This document shows, one piece after another, positions 5,472 to 7,935 of a DNA stretch of 7,935 nucleotides. The DNA is from CAWDLX01 sp046728155 (GTDB lineage: Bacteria; Actinomycetota; Actinomycetes; Mycobacteriales; Micromonosporaceae). Location of the stretch: the NCBI GenBank assembly GCA_046728155.1, contig JBKPDY010000003.1, forward strand, positions 1 to 7,935. The letters run 5' to 3'. The translations under genes were made by a program, and so were the position numbers. Each line of letters begins with the position of its first letter. Positions within the stretch are counted from its first letter, which is position 1. The notes beneath the pieces were generated by a model. That model was not told the origin of the DNA, made no database searches, and saw nothing but the letters and a program-made list of their open reading frames with translations.

Positions 5472-7145
5472 TTACATACGCTCAGGAGCGGAGACGCCCA
5501 GCAGCGCGAGACCGTTGGCGAGCACGACCTGCGACGCCTGAACCAGCCAGAGCCGGGCAGTCGTCAACTCCATCGCGGCCCGGTCCCGCGCCTCGTCGCC
5601 GACGGGAAGCACGCGGCAGGCGTCATAGAAGCGGTGGTACGCACCGGCGAGATCCTCGAGGTAGCGGGCTATCCGGTGGGGCTCGCGCAGCTCGGCGGCG
5701 GTGGCCACCACAGCCGGGAAGTCGCCGAGAGCCTTGAGCAGGTCGGTCTCCCGCTCATGGCTCAACAGCGACGGGTCGAAAGTGTCGCCCAAGCCGATGC
5801 CCACGTCGGCGGCATTGCGCATCAGAGACGCGATGCGGGCATGCGCGTACCGTACATAGTGGACCGGGTTGTCGTTGGAGTTGCGGGTGATCTCGTCGAG
5901 GTCGAGGGTCAATGGCGAGTCGGCCGACGACCGCGCGAGGGCGTACCGGGCCGCGTCCACCCCGACCGCGTCGACCAGCTCGTCGAGCGTGACCAACGTA
6001 CCGGCCCGCTTCGCGAGGCGCACCGGCTGTCCGCCGCGGACCAGGCTCACCAACTGTCCAATAAGGATCTCGATGTTGAACTCGGGGTTGTCGCCGGCGC
6101 AGGCCGCGATCGCCTTGAGCCGGTTGACGTACCCGTGGTGGTCAGCGCCGAGCAGGTAGATGCATTTCTCGAAGTCGCGTTCACGCTTGTTGATGTAGTA
6201 CGCCGCGTCGGCGGCGAAATACGTCTTCTCGCCGTTGCTGCGGATCAGCACGCGGTCCTTGTCATCGCCGAAGTCGGTGGTGCGTAACCAGATCGCGCCG
6301 CCGGCCTCGTACACATGACCCTGCCGGCGCAACTCGTCCAGAGCATGGTCGACCGCGCCGCCCTCGTGTAGCGACCTTTCGGAGAACCACACGTCGAACT
6401 GGACGCCGAACCGCTCGAGGCTCGCCCGCATCTCGGCCAGCATGTGCCGGTAACTCTCGGCGGCGAAGCGCTCGTACGCCTCGTCCGCGGGCAGGCGGAG
6501 CAGCTCGGGATGGTCGGCGACGATCTGCTGTGCGATCTCGGTCACGTACTCGCCGGGGTAACCATCTTCGGGCGCGGGCTCCCGCCTCGCCGCCGCGATG
6601 ATCGAGCGGGTGAACCGGTCGAATTGAGCTCCGGTATCGTTGACATAGTGCTCGCTGGCCACGCGCGCCCCGGCCGCAGCGAGGATGCGCCGCAGCGAGT
6701 CGCCGACGGCCGCCCACCGGGTGTGCCCGAGGTGGATGGGACCGGTGGGGTTGGCCGAGACGAACTCGAGGTTGATCGTCTGGCCGTGCAGAACGTTGGA
6801 ATGCCCGTACCGGGCACCCTCCATGACAACGACGCGAGCCAGCGAGCCAGCTGCGGCCGCGTCGAGCCGGATGTTGAGGAACCCTGGCCCAGCCACGTCG
6901 ACGGACTTCACACCGGGCTGTTGGGCGAGGTGTTCCGCCACCGCCGCGGCCAGCTCCCGGGACGGAATCGCGACCTTCCTGGCCAGTTGCAGGGCCAGCG
7001 TCGAGGCGTAGTCGCCGTGCTCGGGGTTGCGTGGCCGCTCCACCGCCGTAGGCTGCTCACTCAACAGCCCGAGGTCGAGGCCACGCTCAGCTAAGACTGA
7101 GCGCACCGCGGCCAGGACTGCGGCAGCGAGGTCGGCTGGAGTCAC
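5472..7145 (-). CDS. argS: Arginyl-tRNA synthetase
   Basis: A class I aminoacyl-tRNA synthetase that charges tRNA-Arg with arginine at the expense of ATP. Its 557 residues match the family. Order of parts: N-terminal additional domain (about 4-95, tRNA elbow contact); the S-A-N-P-T-G-P-I-H-L-G-H block, with the HIGH-type signature HLGH at 138-141; the Rossmann catalytic core; the KMSKS-type loop at 376-382; and the all-helical DALR anticodon-binding domain from about 430 (N-P-V-H-Y-V-R-Y-A-H-A-R-I) to the end. The loop reads R-L-A-K-R-A-G, where many actinobacterial enzymes have M-S in place of L-A; K379 is kept. The start is GTG at 7145 with no convincing Shine-Dalgarno. A TAGCAT -10-like box six bases upstream suggests a leaderless transcript beginning at the GTG. 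The gene is divergent from the DUF3105 gene and shares an approximately 110-base control region with it. Confidence 0.98.
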   Translation of the reverse strand: MTPADLAAAVLAAVRSVLAERGLDLGLLSEQPTAVERPRNPEHGDYASTLALQLARKVAIPSRELAAAVAEHLAQQPGVKSVDVAGPGFLNIRLDAAAAGSLARVVVMEGARYGHSNVLHGQTINLEFVSANPTGPIHLGHTRWAAVGDSLRRILAAAGARVASEHYVNDTGAQFDRFTRSIIAAARREPAPEDGYPGEYVTEIAQQIVADHPELLRLPADEAYERFAAESYRHMLAEMRASLERFGVQFDVWFSERSLHEGGAVDHALDELRRQGHVYEAGGAIWLRTTDFGDDKDRVLIRSNGEKTYFAADAAYYINKRERDFEKCIYLLGADHHGYVNRLKAIAACAGDNPEFNIEILIGQLVSLVRGGQPVRLAKRAGTLVTLDELVDAVGVDAARYALARSSADSPLTLDLDEITRNSNDNPVHYVRYAHARIASLMRNAADVGIGLGDTFDPSLLSHERETDLLKALGDFPAVVATAAELREPHRIARYLEDLAGAYHRFYDACRVLPVGDEARDRAAMELTTARLWLVQASQVVLANGLALLGVSAPERM

Positions 7146-7151
7146 CCGTCC

Positions 7152-7157
7152 ATGCTA
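7152..7157 (-). promoter_or_regulatory. Candidate argS -10 element (leaderless start)
   Basis: TAGCAT on the - strand fits the TANNNT -10 pattern of actinobacterial housekeeping sigma factors. Six bases separate it from the argS GTG, so initiation at the usual distance would place the first base of the transcript on the start codon. The -35 region is poor. The lack of a Shine-Dalgarno before the GTG supports the leaderless reading. Confidence 0.45.
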
Positions 7158-7163
7158 TCGAGG

Positions 7164-7169
7164 TAGACT
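7164..7169 (+). promoter_or_regulatory. Candidate -10 element for the DUF3105 gene
   Basis: TAGACT on the + strand also fits TANNNT. The -35 region (about 7141-7146) matches the consensus only partly. It would give a 5' leader of about 80 bases before the ATG at 7256. It lies within 12 bases of the opposing argS element, so the two promoters would overlap. The rest of the leader (7170-7250) holds only a weak five-pair hairpin (TGCCC 7206-7210 with GGGCA 7219-7223). Confidence 0.3.
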
Positions 7170-7255
7170 CCTGATCCTGGCGGCGGTCCGAGGCTAAGGA
7201 TTGTCTGCCCATACCCCCGGGCAAGCCCTGAATACATCGACCGTGACGAGGCCTC

Positions 7256-7935
7256 ATGAGCATGAGCACCAGTGGCGTGCCACGTCCCTCCCCGCTGAGC
7301 AAGATCACCGCAAAGAAGGCTGTGGCGGCCGCCGGTGACACGCCCGACGACGCCGAGACGGTCGAGGAGACCCCGACCGACAAGGCACCGGTGCGCCCCG
7401 CCGCCACGGGCGCCGCCGCGCAGGCCGGGGCCAAGGGTCGGGCATCCGCCGGGAAGACCTCGAAGGCGGCCCCCACCGAGCGCGCCGCCAAGGTGTCCGA
7501 CCACGAGTCACCGGCCAAGAAATCGCCTGCCGCCAAGACGCGGGTTCCCGCCCGCGCCGCTGCACGACCCGGCGCCAAGGCGCCGGCCGGGCGTGGTCCG
7601 GTCAAGGCCGGCGGCGGCAAAGGGCGCCGCCCGACCCAGCCGATCAAGGTCTACCAGGGGCGCAACTGGGGTCCGATCATGCTCTTCACCACGGTCGGCG
7701 TGGTGGCGCTGGCGATCGTCGGCTTCGCCATCTACGCGGTCGTGAGCCGACCCGACCCGACCAAATGGAAGGATCGGGCGGACTCGATCCCGGGAATCGT
7801 CGACTACCGCAACCAGAACCCGGCGTGGCTCAACTCTCGCAACCACGTCCAGGGTGTGCAGCAGTACCAGACCAACCCGCCCGTGGGCGGTAACCACAAC
7901 CCGAACTGGCAGAACTGCATGGGCAACGTCTACAC
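7256..7935 (+). CDS. Membrane-anchored DUF3105 domain protein, 3' end beyond window
   Basis: Only the first 226 codons are present; the frame is open at the window end. Residues 1-135 are low complexity and surely disordered: an acidic patch at about 30-42 (D-D-A-E-T-V-E-E), then an Ala/Lys/Arg/Pro-rich stretch at 58-136 with about 20 basic and 3 acidic residues. One transmembrane helix spans 141-163, and the protein should continue outside the cell. From about 165 it matches DUF3105: P-P-V-G-G-N-H at 208-214, then W-Q-N-C-M at 218-222 and the start of the core. The basic tail before the helix fits an N-in topology. The function of DUF3105 is unknown; the family is common in actinobacteria. 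GAGG lies four bases before the ATG at 7256 and ten before a second in-frame ATG at 7262, so the start may be two codons later. No recognisable signal peptidase site was seen. Confidence 0.88.
   Translation, partial: MSMSTSGVPRPSPLSKITAKKAVAAAGDTPDDAETVEETPTDKAPVRPAATGAAAQAGAKGRASAGKTSKAAPTERAAKVSDHESPAKKSPAAKTRVPARAAARPGAKAPAGRGPVKAGGGKGRRPTQPIKVYQGRNWGPIMLFTTVGVVALAIVGFAIYAVVSRPDPTKWKDRADSIPGIVDYRNQNPAWLNSRNHVQGVQQYQTNPPVGGNHNPNWQNCMGNVY

Noticed and set aside
5337..6287. A 316-codon + strand open frame across the argS-lysA gap and antisense to argS
   Set aside because: The argS frame is fully conserved over this span; the antisense product has no known domain and begins inside lysA.
7146..7255. 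A tRNA gene next to argS
   Set aside because: tRNA genes are sometimes near synthetase genes, but no cloverleaf arms or T-loop consensus are visible in this gap.
7930..7935. CTACAC at the window end repeats bases 1-6, as if a terminal direct repeat or circular contig
   Set aside because: At the start it is adapter; at the end it encodes the natural V-Y-T continuation of DUF3105. Six bases is too short to mean anything.

Overview
The window is a stretch of a high-GC (roughly 70%) actinobacterial chromosome. Gene content and order (argS-lysA-hom-thrC), GTG starts, strong GC bias at third codon positions and long antisense open frames all fit. The style of the intergenic repeats and of the ThrC N-terminus suggests the Micromonosporales, but that placement is a guess. 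Positions 1-49 are not biological: they are an Illumina/Nextera P5-side adapter with a 10-base index, so base 1 is a contig edge and only sequence from 50 onward is genomic.

Layout, from the right-hand end. On the + strand, 7256 to the window end is the 5' part of a membrane-anchored DUF3105 protein with a long Ala/Lys/Pro-rich cytoplasmic tail. Divergent from it, everything else lies on the - strand and reads leftward: argS (arginyl-tRNA synthetase), a 123-base gap with GCGAGC-rich repeats, then lysA, hom and thrC separated by only 3-4 bases, then a gap with a perfect 14-base palindrome, an MFS (DHA3-like) exporter, and the start of an SPFH/band-7 gene that is frame-broken and cut by the adapter.

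How the genes work together: lysA makes lysine from meso-diaminopimelate, hom makes homoserine from aspartate semialdehyde, and thrC turns O-phosphohomoserine into threonine. These are the branch enzymes of the aspartate family and are packed as one transcription and translation unit. thrB, which makes the ThrC substrate and often follows thrC in actinobacteria, is not in this window; the MFS gene takes its place. argS is a housekeeping gene that often sits next to lysA in this phylum and seems to have its own, possibly leaderless, promoter back-to-back with that of the DUF3105 gene.

No new defence, mobile or biosynthetic system is visible. The points most worth a second look are the adapter/SPFH junction, the missing thrB, the GCGAGC repeats before lysA, the altered KMSKS-type loop in ArgS, AT-rich rare-codon islands inside hom, and the H1-like tail on the DUF3105 protein.
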